A stretch of 64,000 nucleotides of DNA from positions 744,001 through 808,000 of the forward strand of contig NZ_SSOC01000001.1 in assembly GCF_004801295.1 (NCBI RefSeq). The letters are read 5' to 3'. This DNA comes from Pseudothauera nasutitermitis. GTDB taxonomy: Bacteria; Pseudomonadota; Gammaproteobacteria; Burkholderiales; Rhodocyclaceae. Under the pieces are notes generated by a model. The model saw only the letters and a program-made list of their open reading frames with translations. It ran no database searches and was not told where the DNA came from. The translations under genes and the position numbers were made by a program. Of this stretch, positions 63,652 to 64,000 are shown in pieces; positions within the stretch are counted from its first letter, which is position 1, and each line of letters begins with the position of its first letter.

Positions 63652-63695
63652 AAGCGCCCCTGACGGGGCGCTTGGGGCGGCCCGCTCGGCGGGCC
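63652..63695 (-). terminator. double hairpin upstream of the small-gene cluster
   Basis: On the minus strand GGCCCGC-CGA-GCGGGCC comes first, then AAGCGCCCC, loop GTCA, GGGGCGCTT and TTCGATTT, with the next AAAGGAG about 20 bases on. The second hairpin with its weak T-rich tail looks like an intrinsic terminator after the partial gene at 63731. Confidence 0.65.
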
Positions 63696-63730
63696 TGCCC
63701 CGGACATGACACAAGCCACAGAGGGCACTA

Positions 63731-64000
63731 CACCTTTGCGAGGCGGCCACCGAAGAGGGAGTCCGAGAACTCCGCGCCGGAGTAGACGTAGAGAAGGAAG
63801 GCGCCGGCGTCCTGGCCGCTGCCCCAATCGCCGCCGTGGTAGGCCACGGCGTTGGGGTAGCTCCAGAAGTAGTCGCCGAAGGCCGATTCGTCGCGGTCGT
63901 CGCGCGTCGTGGCGGGCAGGAAGACCGCGCCCAGGTCGAAACCGGCGTCGCGGTCGGTGGCGCGGCGGCGGAACCAGCCATCGCCCGGCGCCTCGACATC
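63731..64000 (-). CDS. C-terminal 89 residues of a phage protein cut by the window edge
   Basis: Only the end is present, in frame from 64000 to a TAG at 63731. It ends with YHGGDWGSGQDAGAFLLYVY, then SDSLFGGRLAKV. The pattern GGxWxxGxxAGxF...S...GGRL recalls the C-terminal lectin-like fold of formylglycine-generating-enzyme-type and phage variable (Mtd-like) proteins. No reverse transcriptase or template repeat is seen in the sequence in view. Function is unknown; the start and domain order lie beyond 64000. Confidence 0.6.

Larger units (their letters stand above)
45265..64000. mobile_element. integrated phage-like element at the 5' end of mutS, right end outside the window
   Basis: It starts in the AT-rich junction just upstream of the conserved mutS codons and contains an integrase, an AlpA-type excisionase, a C5 methyltransferase, SSB, and a long minus-strand early operon with a YqaJ exonuclease and several phage-associated DUFs. 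No phage structural, lysis or packaging genes are seen, nor plasmid or conjugation genes, so prophage is most likely but unproven. The left boundary is inferred to about 20 bases; the right attachment site is not in view. Confidence 0.88.

Noticed and set aside
1-64000. CRISPR arrays, tRNA or rRNA genes
   Set aside because: I saw no regularly spaced repeats of CRISPR size and no tRNA/rRNA-like stretches; the gaps are too short or filled by the sites listed.

Overview
The window is high-GC bacterial DNA with two parts: about 45 kb of ordinary chromosome, then at least 18.7 kb of an integrated phage-like element that runs off the right edge. The gene cluster around gloB, mltD, a small methyltransferase, rnhA and dnaQ is the arrangement known from gammaproteobacteria. 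A CTGT-N8-ACAG LexA box, nqrM, a phasin and moaD/moaE/moeA/mobB fit a PHA-storing gammaproteobacterium. A betaproteobacterium is not excluded.

Chromosomal part, left to right. A hypothetical gene and a MASE1-CHASE-PAS-GGDEF-EAL protein are followed by ppiD, convergent with fabI across a bidirectional terminator. Next come a YejA/B/E-type peptide importer without its ATPase (that gene lies 21 kb away at 32.8 kb) and a molybdenum-cofactor cluster (mobB, moeA, moaD, moaE). Then follow a phasin, a coupled pair of exported proteins of unknown function, clpB behind a clear sigma-32 promoter, a few small genes, and a second membrane GGDEF-EAL protein. A Lon-like protease, an M61 peptidase, lexA with its own SOS box, a Bcp-type peroxiredoxin with slyD, the double ABC ATPase, mltD and a REC-GGDEF regulator come next. 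The part closes with gloB/methyltransferase/rnhA/dnaQ, an operon of nqrM, a CBS protein and an FAD oxidoreductase, a spermidine-synthase-like gene and mutS. Three c-di-GMP proteins occur in 37 kb.

Mobile part. A tyrosine integrase gene starts about 150-240 bp from the 5' end of mutS and reads away from it. The conserved MutS sequence stops matching its family exactly at this junction, so the element appears to have entered at the start of mutS and now supplies its leader and possibly a new N-terminus. The integrase promoter is wrapped in GTTACGCTGA repeats. Everything to the right is on the minus strand as one tightly overlapping early operon. In transcription order it holds a gene cut by the window edge, three small genes, an annealing-protein candidate, a YqaJ exonuclease fused to a KTSC domain, a MazG/DUF550-type protein, a DUF4406 protein, a DUF2303 protein, a DUF5131 protein with a CxxC cluster, a DUF4326 protein and many small genes. 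It ends with SSB, a large cytosine-C5 methyltransferase, a small peptide and an AlpA-type excisionase that overlaps the integrase tail-to-tail. No structural phage genes are seen; they would lie beyond 64 kb.

Two points stand out: the element sitting on the 5' end of the mismatch-repair gene mutS, and the phage methyltransferase, which carries nine copies of a short P-x-x-T/S-V/L/I motif between its catalytic and C-terminal motifs, resembling the target-recognition arrays of multispecific phage methyltransferases.
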